From: Ornithinimicrobium pekingense DSM 21552
GTDB lineage: Bacteria; Actinomycetota; Actinomycetes; Actinomycetales; Dermatophilaceae
Assembly (NCBI RefSeq): GCF_000421185.1
Contig: NZ_ATWJ01000011.1
Span: forward strand, 62,001 to 126,000
DNA length: 64,000 nucleotides
Direction: 5' to 3'
A program made the translations under genes and the position numbers. Shown piece by piece: positions 8,915 to 18,845 of the stretch (positions within the stretch are counted from its first letter, which is position 1; the number at the start of each line of letters is the position of its first letter). The notes under the pieces were generated by a model. It was not told where the DNA came from. It searched no databases and saw only the letters and a program-made list of their open reading frames with translations.

Positions 8915-9418
8915 TCAGACCCTCTTGAGCTCGGCGGAGACGTGCGACTGCAGGCTGTGGCCCGTCGCGGCCATGTCCATGACCCACATCATGTTGCCGC
9001 CCACGTAGCCGTAGAGCCGGTGCGCCGCGGTGTACTCCTTGGCGTGCGGGCTGCGGATGACCCCGTCGGTCTGCACCTCGACCTTGGCCGGCTCGGTCCG
9101 CCCGAAGTACATCTCCACGATCCCGGTGGGGTGGGCCAGGACCAGCTCCACCTCGCCGTCGGGCTGCGGGCGCCAGAAACCGGTCTCGACCGCGGCGGGC
9201 CGCTCCTGGTTGCCGTCGGCGTCGAGCAGCCACGCCCGCGAGGTCCACTGCAGGAACGGCCGGCCGTCGTGGGTGACCTCGATCTCCTGGCCGAAGTGCC
9301 GGGACTCGATGGAGGGGTAGCCCACCACACCGGCGCCGGCCCAGGAGCCGATCATCCAGGCCAGCGGCGCGCAGTCGGGGTGCATGGTGGGGTCGATCTC
9401 GATAGGCACGCGTCCCAT
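8915..9418 (-). CDS. Heme-binding nitrobindin-like FABP family protein
   Basis: A 167-residue beta-barrel protein with GSWAGAG at about residues 26-32, the GxWxGxG hallmark of nitrobindins. A late AHRLYGY carries a His suited to heme coordination. Mycobacterial homologues bind ferric heme and isomerise peroxynitrite. ATG 9418 gives MGRVPIEID. An alternative GTG three codons in (9409) would sit seven bases after TACGAT and could be a leaderless start. The gene converges with LCP and is near glnR and mshD, as in mycobacteria. Confidence 0.88.
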   Translation of the reverse strand: MGRVPIEIDPTMHPDCAPLAWMIGSWAGAGVVGYPSIESRHFGQEIEVTHDGRPFLQWTSRAWLLDADGNQERPAAVETGFWRPQPDGEVELVLAHPTGIVEMYFGRTEPAKVEVQTDGVIRSPHAKEYTAAHRLYGYVGGNMMWVMDMAATGHSLQSHVSAELKRV

Positions 9419-9461
9419 CGTAGGGGCCGCGGCGAGCACCGCACCCGCGGCGGGGACGCGC

Positions 9462-10250
9462 TCAGCCGGCGAGGGCGCCGGGGACGAAGGCCTGGGCGAC
9501 CAGGTAGGGCACGACGCCGACGACCAGCACCGAGGCCAGCGCCGCGACCAGACGGGGCCGGGCCAGCGCCAGCGTGGGCAGCGGCGCCATCACCGCACGC
9601 ATCGCGTGGCTCAGCGCACCGGAGGCGACGCCGACGAGCAGCCAGGTCGTCCACTCCATACCCGCGAGGAGGGCGACCACGACGGCGGCCAGGCCTCCCG
9701 AGGTCATCGCCAGGGCGGTGAGCCAGCTGCGCAGGGCCGGGTAGCGGCCGAGCAGGTCGGTGGCGGAGGAGGCCGCCGCCGCGACCAGGGCGCCGACCAC
9801 GAGCCACTCCCCCTCGGGGGTGCGGGCCGGTGGCACGAGCAGGACGCCGCAGGCGACCAGCGCCAGCGCGAGCACCACCGAGCTGACCGACTGCACAAGC
9901 CGCGGCCGGCCGTCGACGCGGAAGAGCTGGTGGGCGAACGCGGCGATCATCGCGATGGTCAGGGCCGCGGGGACCCACACCAGCCACGGCGCCCCGTCGC
10001 GGGTCGCGACGCTGAGGACCAGGGCGAGCCCGCCGACGACGATGACGGACAGGGTGCCCCGGGGGCTCGGCAGGTCCAGGGTGCCCGCCCAGCCCCACGC
10101 CAGCACCGCCCCGCCGGCCGCCAGGGCGAAGGCGAGGACCTCCGGCGCGGCGACCGCGGCGAGGGCCAGGACCGCCACCACCACCCCCACCGACGCGGTC
10201 ACCCAGGCCGACGGAGCCAGGCGTGGACGCAGGCGGGAGGTCGGGGACAT
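9462..10250 (-). CDS. Integral membrane protein, unknown function
   Basis: A 262-residue, very hydrophobic protein with about eight predicted membrane segments and short loops. I recognise no transporter motif. It diverges from glnR with only 36 bases between the start codons. Its ATG lies six bases after a GATACT -10-like hexamer (10257-10262 on the minus strand), so it is probably transcribed without a leader from a promoter that overlaps the glnR promoter. Conserved hypothetical. Confidence 0.75.
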   Translation of the reverse strand: MSPTSRLRPRLAPSAWVTASVGVVVAVLALAAVAAPEVLAFALAAGGAVLAWGWAGTLDLPSPRGTLSVIVVGGLALVLSVATRDGAPWLVWVPAALTIAMIAAFAHQLFRVDGRPRLVQSVSSVVLALALVACGVLLVPPARTPEGEWLVVGALVAAAASSATDLLGRYPALRSWLTALAMTSGGLAAVVVALLAGMEWTTWLLVGVASGALSHAMRAVMAPLPTLALARPRLVAALASVLVVGVVPYLVAQAFVPGALAG

Positions 10251-10256
10251 GCACCC

Positions 10257-10280
10257 AGTATCCCAGGGCCGCTCTATCCT
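10257..10280. promoter_or_regulatory. Overlapping divergent leaderless promoters (membrane protein / glnR)
   Basis: On the plus strand TATCCT (10275-10280) ends six bases before GTG 10287. On the minus strand GATACT (10262-10257) ends six bases before ATG 10250. The two -10 elements lie 12 bases apart, so each -35 region must overlap the opposite gene's promoter and the pair should be transcribed in competition. Confidence 0.6.
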
Positions 10281-10286
10281 GTGGCG

Positions 10287-11015
10287 GTGGCCGACCTGGT
10301 CCTGCTCACCTCACGCGCCCCGGTCGACGCCGCGGTGCCCGAGGTCGCGCCCGGGCTGGCCCTGCTCCCCCACCACGTCAGCGTCCGCCCGATGGACGTC
10401 GGACCGCTGGCGACCGGCGCCGAGCCCGACCTCCTCGTCGTCGACGCCGTCTCCGACCTCGTGGCCGCGCGCGGGACCCTGCGCTCGCTCGCCGCGGTGC
10501 GCGTGTCGTGCCCGGTGCTGCTGGTCGTCGACGTGGACGGGCTCTCCGTGGTCGACCGGCAGTGGCCGATGGATGACCTGGTGCTGTGCTCGGCCGGCCC
10601 GGCGGAGATGTCGGCCCGGGTGCGCCTGCTGCTCGCCCGCGGCCCCGGCGCCGCCACGACCGCCGGCGGGCGCGCCGCCCGCCCGGCCACCGAGGCGGCC
10701 CCGGAGGTGATCCGGGTGGCCGACGTGGTCGTGGACGAGGCCAGCTGGTCGGTCCGCGCCGGCGGGGTGCCGCTGGACCTGACCTTCAAGGAGTTCGAGC
10801 TGCTGCGCTACCTCGTGCAGCGTCCCGGACGGGTCGTCACCCGCGACACGCTGCTCCAGGAGGTGTGGGGGATGGACTACTACGGGGGCACGCGGACCGT
10901 CGACGTCCACGTCCGGCGGCTGCGGGCCAAGCTCGGGCCGGAGCGGGAGTCGCTGATCGGGACGATCCGCGGGGTGGGTTACCGCTTCAGCGGGCCGCGC
11001 ACCGGTGACGCCTGA
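10287..11015 (+). CDS. glnR: Orphan OmpR-type nitrogen regulator GlnR
   Basis: A 242-residue regulator: a degenerate receiver domain (about 1-115) and a winged-helix DNA-binding domain with LDLTFKEFELLRYLVQRPGR, VWGMDYYGGTRTVDVHVRRL and IRGVGYRF. These stretches follow Streptomyces and mycobacterial GlnR almost residue for residue, including the receiver segment DLVLCSAGPAEMSARVRLLL. GlnR controls ammonium assimilation and transport. GTG 10287 aligns with the known N-terminus and lies six bases after TATCCT; GTG 10281 is the alternative. It is directly upstream of mshD, the mycobacterial order. Confidence 0.93.
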   Translation: MADLVLLTSRAPVDAAVPEVAPGLALLPHHVSVRPMDVGPLATGAEPDLLVVDAVSDLVAARGTLRSLAAVRVSCPVLLVVDVDGLSVVDRQWPMDDLVLCSAGPAEMSARVRLLLARGPGAATTAGGRAARPATEAAPEVIRVADVVVDEASWSVRAGGVPLDLTFKEFELLRYLVQRPGRVVTRDTLLQEVWGMDYYGGTRTVDVHVRRLRAKLGPERESLIGTIRGVGYRFSGPRTGDA

Positions 11016-11037
11016 CCGTCGTGCCACACTGACCCCC

Positions 11038-12018
11038 ATGCCTGGCCAGAGCCCCACCGTCGAGGAGCTGCCCACCCTTCCGCCACGACTGTCCGGCGAC
11101 ATCCTCGCGCTCGCCGTCCGCGCGGCGCAGCACGACGGCGTCCGCCCGCTGTCCGAGCAGACCGTGCTGCAGGCTCGGCGCCTGCCCGGGGAGGACAGCG
11201 TCCCCACCTCCACCCACCTCGTCGTGCTCGACCGGCCCGGCGAGCCCGACGCCCGGGTCCTGGCGTACGGCCACGTGGACGAGGCCGACCCCGACGCCCC
11301 CTCCGGGGAGCTCGTGGTCGACCCCGAGCACCGCCGCCGGGGCATCGGGGGGATGCTGCTGGACCACGTGCTGCAGCGGTGGCCGGGCGTGCGGCTCTGG
11401 TCGCACGGCGACCTGCAGGACGCACGCCGCCTCTACACCTCGCGCCGGCTCACGGTCGTGCGCGAGCTGTGGCAGATGAGCCGCCCGCTCGTGGGCGAGT
11501 GGGCCGAGCTGCCCGACCACGTCGAGGTCCCTGACGGCTTCGGCGTGCGCACCTTCCGCGTCGGCCAGGACGAGGAGGCGTGGCTGGCGGTCAACGCACG
11601 CGCCTTCGCCGCCCACGCCGAGCAGGGCCGGATGACGATGACCGACCTGCGCGAGCGGCAGCAGGAGCCGTGGTTCGACCCGCACGGGTTCATCGTCATC
11701 GAGGACCGCGAGGACGTGGACCCCGACGGCTTCGCCCGCCTGGCCGCCTTCCACTGGACCAAGGTCGAGGGGGCCCAGCCCGGCGGGACGGTCACGGGTG
11801 AGGTCTACGTCGTCGGTGTGGACCCCGACTACCAGGGCCGCGGCCTCGGGCGCGCGATCACGCTCCTGGGCCTGCAGCACCTGCGCAACGTGGGGGTCGA
11901 GACGGCCACGCTCTACGTCGACGGGGACAACGCCGCCGCGATCGCCACCTACGGCCGGATCGGTTTCGAGCGCTCCGCGGTCGACGTCATGTATGCCGCC
12001 GGGGCCGCCGGGTCGTGA
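11038..12018 (+). CDS. mshD: Mycothiol synthase
   Basis: A 326-residue tandem-GNAT acetyltransferase that acetylates the cysteinyl amine of Cys-GlcN-Ins, the last step of mycothiol synthesis. The N-terminal domain has ELVVDPEHRRRGIGGMLLDH; the active C-terminal domain has VYVVGVDPDYQGRGLGRAIT, the acetyl-CoA loop, and YVDGDNAAAIATYGRIGF. ATG 11038 lies 22 bases after the glnR stop. The stop overlaps the GTG of the next gene in GTGA. Confidence 0.95.
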   Translation: MPGQSPTVEELPTLPPRLSGDILALAVRAAQHDGVRPLSEQTVLQARRLPGEDSVPTSTHLVVLDRPGEPDARVLAYGHVDEADPDAPSGELVVDPEHRRRGIGGMLLDHVLQRWPGVRLWSHGDLQDARRLYTSRRLTVVRELWQMSRPLVGEWAELPDHVEVPDGFGVRTFRVGQDEEAWLAVNARAFAAHAEQGRMTMTDLRERQQEPWFDPHGFIVIEDREDVDPDGFARLAAFHWTKVEGAQPGGTVTGEVYVVGVDPDYQGRGLGRAITLLGLQHLRNVGVETATLYVDGDNAAAIATYGRIGFERSAVDVMYAAGAAGS

Positions 12019-12965
12019 GCCCGCCCCCGCGCGTCGTGAGGGCCTCCGGCGTCCTGCCCTACCGGGTCCGGGACGGGGTGCTCCAGGTCGCGCTCGTGCA
12101 CCGGCCCAAGTACGACGACTGGTCCTGGCCCAAGGGCAAGCTCGACCGGGGCGAGGACTGGGCGGCCGCCGCGGCCCGCGAGACGCTGGAGGAGACGGGC
12201 CTGCGGGTCCGCCTCGGCCGCCCGCTGCCCGAGTCGTGCTACCCGCTGGTCAACGGCCAGACCAAGCACGTGCGCTACTGGGCCGGTGAGGTCGTCGGTG
12301 GTGACGGGGCCCTGGAGCACGAGGTCGACGAGGTCGCCTGGCTCTCCCCCACCCTGGCTGCGCGGCGCCTCACCTACGACCGCGACCGCGAGCAGCTGGA
12401 GGCCGTGCTCGCCCACCATGACGGGGGCCTGCTGGCGACCTGGCCGTTGCTGGTCGTGCGGCACGCCCACGCGGTGCCGCGCGGCGCCTGGGGCCGCACC
12501 GACCCCGCCCGGCCGCTGAGCGACGCCGGCCGGCGCCGCGTCCGGCACCTGGTGCCGATCCTGCAGGCCTACGCCCCGCGCCGCGTCCTGACCAGTCCGG
12601 CCGTGCGCTGCGTCGACACCGTCGAGCCCTACACGCGCGCCCAGCAGCTGGAGCTGGTGACCAAGAAGGGGCTGTCCGAGGAGGGCTTCGAGGCGTCCCC
12701 GGGCAAGGCCGGAAAGCACCTCGCCGCGGTGCTGGAGGCCGCCGAGCCCGCCGCGCTGTGCACGCACGGCCCGGTCCTGCCCCCGATGGTCGCGGCCCTG
12801 CACGGCCGGGCAGGCCGGGACCTCCCGGCGGGGTCGCGCCGGCTGCTCAGGCGCCTGGCCGACGTCCCGCTGGACAAGGGCGAGGTCCTGGCGTGCACGA
12901 TGACCGGAGCCGGTGACGAGGCCCGGGTGGTCGCGGTCGAGCGGCACCGTCCCGCCGCCTCCTGA
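12015..12965 (+). CDS. mutT1: Nudix hydrolase / histidine phosphatase fusion (MutT1-type)
   Basis: A 316-residue two-domain protein. The Nudix box GKLDRGEDWAAAAARETLEE followed by TGL is at about residues 38-60; the phosphatase domain starts at VVRHAHAVPRGAWGR (about 152-166) with the catalytic His, and LCTHGPVL supplies the second His. Mycobacterial MutT1 of this architecture removes 8-oxo-(d)GTP and hydrolyses diadenosine polyphosphates. GTG 12015 overlaps the mshD stop by four bases, placing it in a glnR-mshD-mutT1 run. Confidence 0.9.
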   Translation: MSPPPRVVRASGVLPYRVRDGVLQVALVHRPKYDDWSWPKGKLDRGEDWAAAAARETLEETGLRVRLGRPLPESCYPLVNGQTKHVRYWAGEVVGGDGALEHEVDEVAWLSPTLAARRLTYDRDREQLEAVLAHHDGGLLATWPLLVVRHAHAVPRGAWGRTDPARPLSDAGRRRVRHLVPILQAYAPRRVLTSPAVRCVDTVEPYTRAQQLELVTKKGLSEEGFEASPGKAGKHLAAVLEAAEPAALCTHGPVLPPMVAALHGRAGRDLPAGSRRLLRRLADVPLDKGEVLACTMTGAGDEARVVAVERHRPAAS

Positions 12966-13020
12966 CCACGACGTGGCGGGCGCCCGGCCGCGACAGCGAC
13001 GCGCCCCAGAAAGGAGCGAC

Positions 13021-13160
13021 CCCCGCACGGACGTGTCCGTGACGGGGGAAGTTGCGTGCCGGGCCGGGAGCGCCTCTCGGCGCGAGGCCGCTCGTAGCGG
13101 CGAATGTTGGAGCCCGGGGCTGCCGCGGCCCGGCACGCGATGAGGTCCAACGAGGACCTC
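13021..13160. ncRNA. Candidate structured RNA of unknown class
   Basis: Four nested or adjacent perfect or near-perfect stems occur within 140 bases. CACGGAC/GTCCGTG (13026-13032 with 13035-13041) is extended by CCCCG/CGGGG. A 12-bp stem pairs 13054-13065 with 13127-13138. Inside it, GCCGCT/AGCGGC pairs 13087-13092 with 13096-13101. GAGGTCC/GGACCTC pairs 13142-13148 with 13154-13160 around an AACGA loop. I could not match it to tmRNA, RNase P RNA, SRP RNA or a riboswitch. The transcribed strand cannot be decided from symmetry alone. Confidence 0.45.
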
Positions 13161-13188
13161 GGGACCATTGTTCCCCACGACCTGTCGA

Positions 13189-13204
13189 TGTGAAGCGGTT
13201 CACA
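13189..13204. promoter_or_regulatory. LacI-family-type operator palindrome
   Basis: TGTGAAGCGGTTCACA is a 16-bp palindrome with a central CG and one mismatched pair, the typical form of LacI/GalR-family sites. No LacI regulator gene is in the window. No promoter is clear beside it. Confidence 0.4.
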
Positions 13205-13205
13205 C

Positions 13206-13289
13206 GCACCTGTGCACGACCCACTCACGTGCGTGGCGCAGGCACGCGGTCCGCGGCCGCACCTGTGCACGACCCACTCACGTGCGTGG
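13206..13289. repeat. Pair of 31-bp direct repeats
   Basis: Identical copies at 13206-13236 and 13259-13289 start GCACCTGTGCACGACCCACT and continue with CACGTGCGTGG. The start-to-start distance is 53 bp. Confidence 0.85.
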
Positions 13290-13298
13290 GTCGTGCAC
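13265..13298. terminator. Perfect 13-bp hairpin between convergent genes
   Basis: GTGCACGACCCAC (13265-13277) pairs exactly with GTGGGTCGTGCAC (13286-13298) around an 8-base loop. There is no T-tract. Its place 10 bases from the stop of the minus-strand orf, and downstream of mutT1, suits a bidirectional terminator. Confidence 0.55.
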
Positions 13299-13308
13299 CG
13301 CGGGGCCG

Positions 13309-13928
13309 CTAGTGCAGGTCGCCCTTGCGCCACAGCCGGGCGCAGGCCGTGAGGTCGTCGGCGGTGTCGCGCATCCGGGCGCCGCGCTGCGCCTGCTCGG
13401 CGGGGATGTCCTGCGCCCCGGGCTCGGCCAGCCCGACCGCCATGACGTGGCAGAAGGCCGAGGCACGCTCGAGCGCCACCGCCAGGTCCCCGGTGAACAC
13501 CCCGGTGAGGATCTCCTGGGTGAGGCGTCCCAAGCCCTCGGGGTCGGGGGGCTCGGCCACGCCGGCGATCGCGCGGTAGACCTCGGCGTGCCCGGCGGCC
13601 CCGGCGTAGAGCCGGCCGACCTCCTCGGGCCGGCGCTGCACCCACTCGTGCAGCAGGTAGAGCCGCCACAGCGCCCCGGGCAGGGTGCGGGCGGGCCGGT
13701 CGGACCACATCTCGGCCACGGTCGCCAGGCCGACCTCCTGCACGAGCCCGACGAGGCGGGCGGTCAGCTGGGGGTCGTCGGTGTCGCGACCGCGGCCCAC
13801 GACGAGCTCGGCGGTCCGGTGGGCCGCCTCCACCGCCTCGAGCGGGTCGACGCCGCCCGCGGCGTTCTCCAGGGCCTCCGAGGGCCGGTAGGCCGGGCGG
13901 TGGAAGGGGCGCCGCTCCTCCGCACCGG

Positions 13929-13932
<4 letters not shown>
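13309..13932 (-). CDS. Conserved hypothetical protein downstream of treZ
   Basis: A 207-residue, mostly alpha-helical, soluble protein with no membrane segment or signal peptide. I do not recognise a domain. Its ATG overlaps the treZ stop in ATGA, so it is the third gene of the treY-treZ operon and is co-translated with the trehalose enzymes. That suggests a role tied to glycogen/trehalose metabolism, but nothing in the sequence shows one. Confidence 0.75.
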
Positions 13933-15715
<1,783 letters not shown>

Positions 15716-15719
<4 letters not shown>

Positions 15720-18193
15720 CGGGGTCCCTCCTCGAGGTCGCGGGCGCGGACGAGCACGGCGGCGGGCGCCGTCGCGAAGACGTCGACGGCGAGCACGCCC
15801 TCCTCGCCCACGTGGTGGTCGGCACCGGTCAGCGCGTCGCGCCAGTGGTCCGGCGGCAGCAGGACGCGCGTGCCGCCCAGGCCGCCGGCCGCGCCGAGGG
15901 CACGGGGCGCGCGGATGGTCAGGGTGGCGGCGACGCCCCCGCGCAGGAAGCCCAGGACGTGCGGCGACGGCTCCGCGGCGATCGGCTCGTAGGCGGCCCC
16001 GGGACCGTAGGCCTGCGGCAGCCAGCTGCGCAGCCGCAGCACGCGCGAGGTCGTCCACAGCACCTCGTCGGACAGGTCCCGCGGCCGGCCGGTGGCGTCG
16101 AGCCGCTGCAGCCGCGCGAGCCGTTGGTCGTAGTCGACGGGCCGCCGGTTGTCGGGGTCGACCAGGCTGAGGTCGACCAGACCCGAGCCCTGGTAGGTGT
16201 CGGGCACGCCGGGCAGCGTGAGCTGGATGACCTTCTGCGCCAGGGTCAGGGTGCGGATCGTCAGCTCGTTGTCGCGGACGGCCGCGCCTATCGCGTCGCT
16301 GACCTCGCCCTCGCTGACCATCTCGTCGGCCAGCGCCAGCACGCGCGCCTCGTAGGCCGCGTCGGGCTCGACCCACGTGCTGTGCAGCTTGGCCTCGCGC
16401 ACGGCCTTGACGAGGTAGTCGTGCAGCCGGTCGGTCGCGACCCGTCCGGCTCCCACGAGCGTCTGCCACACCAGGTGGGCGGTGGGGGCGTCGACCCCGT
16501 GGCGCTGGGCGGCGGCCGCGCCCGCGGCCGACAGCTCGCGCCACGCGTCGGCGTCGCCCGCGACGGCCAGGATGCGGGCCCGCACGTCCTCGCTGCGCTT
16601 GGTGTCGTGGGTCGACAGCGTGGTCATGCCGCGCGGCCAGTGCTCGGCCTGGTGCCGGGCCCAGGTGTGCAGCGCCGCGACCGCCTCCTCGGGCCGCTCG
16701 CCGACCGAGGGGTCGGCGCCGACCTCGTTGAGCGCGACGAGCCGGTGCCACCGGTAGAAGGCGGTGTCCTCGATGCCCTTGGCCATCACCGGACCGGTGG
16801 TCTGCTGGAACCGGACGCACAGGTCGGAGGCCGCGCCGGGGTCAGCCGCCGCGGAGTCGGGGCGCAGCAGCACCTCCCCGAGGGCGACCAGCTCGGCGTC
16901 GAGGTCGGGACGGGTGGCCCGGGCCCGCTCCAGCGCCTCGAGCAGCGGGCGCTCCAGCGAGTCGTCGCGGGCCGCGCCGCCGACGTCGCCGGGGCGCACG
17001 TAGGCGCGGTAGACGTGCACGTCGACCAGCAGCTCGGACAGGGCGGCCCGCAGCCGGTGCTCGTCGAGCTGCGGGAGGGCCTCCCGCGCGCGGCGGACCA
17101 GCCGGCCCACCTCCGGCTGCAGCAGGGCCTCGACCGCCTGCCGCTTGCACCGCTCCACCTCCACCTCCAGGTCCGGCTCACCGCCGGTGGCGAACCAGGC
17201 GGTGGTGACCGCCTCCGCCGTGGTGGGGTCGACGAGGGCTCCGGTGACCGCCGCGGCCGCGTCATACCCGGTGGTCCCCTCGCACCGCCAGGACGACGGC
17301 AGGCGCTCGGGCCCCTCGAGGATCTTCTCCACCCAGACGGGGGCGTCGGGCCGGAGCCGGTCGTGGAGCATGGCCAGGTAGCCGGCCGGGTCGGCCAGGC
17401 CGTCGGGGTGGTCGATGCGGAAACCGTCGACGACGCCCTGGTGGTGCAGGTCGAGCAGCTCGGCGTGGGTGGCCTCGAAGACGTCGGGCTCCTCGACGCG
17501 GACGCCGATCAGCTGGTCGACCTCGAAGAAGCGCCGGTAGTTGAGCACCTCGGCGGAGTCGAGCCAGTGCGCGAGCTGCCAGTGCTGGGCCTCCAGCAGG
17601 GCGGGCAGGGTGTCGGCGAGCCGCTCGGTGCCGGGGGCCAGCGGCAGCACGTGCTCGAAGTAGCGGGCGACCGGCCGGCCCGCGGCCGGTCCCTCGTCGT
17701 CGCGGCCGGTGCCGACGGTGATCTCGCCGGCGGCGAGGACCTCCTCCAGCGGCCGGCCGAGGACCGGCAGCCCGAAACGTCCGCCGAGGTGGTCCCAGTC
17801 GACGTCGAACCAGTGCGCCCGGGCCGCGTGCCGGCCCTGGGCGAGCACCTCCCACAGCGGGGCGTTGCGCCAGGTCTGCGCCGTCAGCGCCATGTGGTTG
17901 GGGACGATGTCGACGACCACACCCATGCCACGCGCGTGCGCCGCGGAGGCGAGGCGCTCCAGGGCCTCGCGCCCGCCGAGCTCGGGGTTGACCCGGGTGT
18001 GGTCCAGGACGTCGTAGCCGTGCTCGGAGCCGGGGGCGGCGGCCAGCACCGGGGAGAGGTAGACGTGGCTGACGCCGAGCGCCTCGACGTAGGGCAGCAC
18101 CGCCAGGGCGTCGTCGCAGGTGAAGCCGGCGTGCAGCTGCATCCGGTAGGTGGCGGTCAGGGGGCGGCGCTCGGTCGCGTCAGGGTTCGTCAT
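15716..18193 (-). CDS. treY: Malto-oligosyltrehalose synthase
   Basis: An 825-residue GH13 enzyme that converts the reducing-end linkage of maltodextrin to an alpha,alpha-1,1 trehalose linkage. GH13 regions are VVDIVPNHMA (95-101 core), VVDGFRIDHPDG (nucleophile Asp261), WVEKILEGPE (acid/base Glu289) and TLSTHDTKRSEDVRARI. It is the first gene of the treY-treZ-orf operon. The usual partner glycogen debranching enzyme treX is not in the window. Confidence 0.95.
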
Positions 18194-18290
18194 GGCCGGA
18201 CCAGTGTCTCAGGGTTCCCTCGTGCCGCCACCCGGTTCGCACCGTCCTGACGTGCGCGGGCCCGTCGTCCGGACGTCGCGGCCCGGACGC

Positions 18291-18350
18291 GCGAGTGCCC
18301 CGGTTCCCGCGGCCTGGACAGTCCAGGGTCGCGGGAACCGGGGCACTCGC
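18291..18350. terminator. 60-bp near-perfect hairpin downstream of the HesB-like gene
   Basis: Arms at 18291-18311 and 18330-18350 are perfect 21-bp complements. The spacer itself holds CCTGGAC/GTCCAGG around one A, so almost the whole element folds into one rod. It follows the stop of the minus-strand HesB-like gene by 19 bases and precedes treY. A terminator is the simplest reading, although it has no T-tract and is much longer than needed. Confidence 0.5.
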
Positions 18351-18369
18351 AGCGTTGAGGGAGCTCCGC

Positions 18370-18666
18370 TCAGGCGCTGGGCCCGGCGGGCTGCTGCGGC
18401 TGCAGCGTGAAGCCGATGCCCTCGGGGGTCTGCGCGGCGTCCAGCGTCTGGTCCTGCAGGGTCGGGACGGTGTCCTCGGCGAGGTAGACCGGCGCCTCGG
18501 TGTCGCCGACGGCCTGGTCGGTCGGCTCCGGCTGCGGCACGATGGCCACCTGCAGCTGGGACTGGTCGGGGGCGAGCGAGAGGCGCAGCCCCGCGGTCTC
18601 GGGCATGCCCTGCTCGGAGGTCAGGCCCTTGACGACGGCCTGGGCGTTCTCGGTGACGGTCAGCAT
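18370..18666 (-). CDS. HesB/IscA-like protein lacking cysteines
   Basis: A 98-residue protein resembling A-type Fe-S carrier proteins of the HesB family (GLRLSLAPDQSQLQVAIVPQ, PVYLAEDTVPTLQDQTLDA). It contains no cysteine at all, whereas true A-type carriers need three. It therefore cannot carry an Fe-S cluster in the usual way. Actinobacterial homologues are often annotated as adhesin or Fe-S assembly protein. It diverges from the FNT channel gene. Confidence 0.75.
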   Translation of the reverse strand: MLTVTENAQAVVKGLTSEQGMPETAGLRLSLAPDQSQLQVAIVPQPEPTDQAVGDTEAPVYLAEDTVPTLQDQTLDAAQTPEGIGFTLQPQQPAGPSA

Positions 18667-18845
18667 GCGTGGTCTCCTACTCTTCTCGAGTGGACCGGCA
18701 GCGGGTGCCGGCCTCGACGCCGCCCCGTCGCAGGGGCACGGGCGTCTCGGTCACCTCCACCCTGACCCATCGACCCGGGGGTCTGGCAAATGCAGCACCG
18801 ACCGGACGCGACGCCCACCGGCGGGCGTCCAGACAAGGAGCGGCC

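Larger units (their letters stand above)
12966..13308. other. Gene-free 343-bp region between convergent genes
   Basis: This stretch separates mutT1 (plus) from the orf downstream of treZ (minus). It holds, in order: a multi-helix structured segment at 13021-13160, a LacI-type palindrome at 13189-13204, and two 31-bp direct repeats at 13206-13236 and 13259-13289, the second of which becomes a perfect hairpin. I see no convincing coding frame on either strand; long open frames here are antisense shadows. Confidence 0.8.

Noticed and set aside
13021-13160. RNase P RNA, tmRNA or SRP RNA
   Set aside because: The hallmark sequences of these RNAs are missing, and the element is too small for RNase P RNA or tmRNA.
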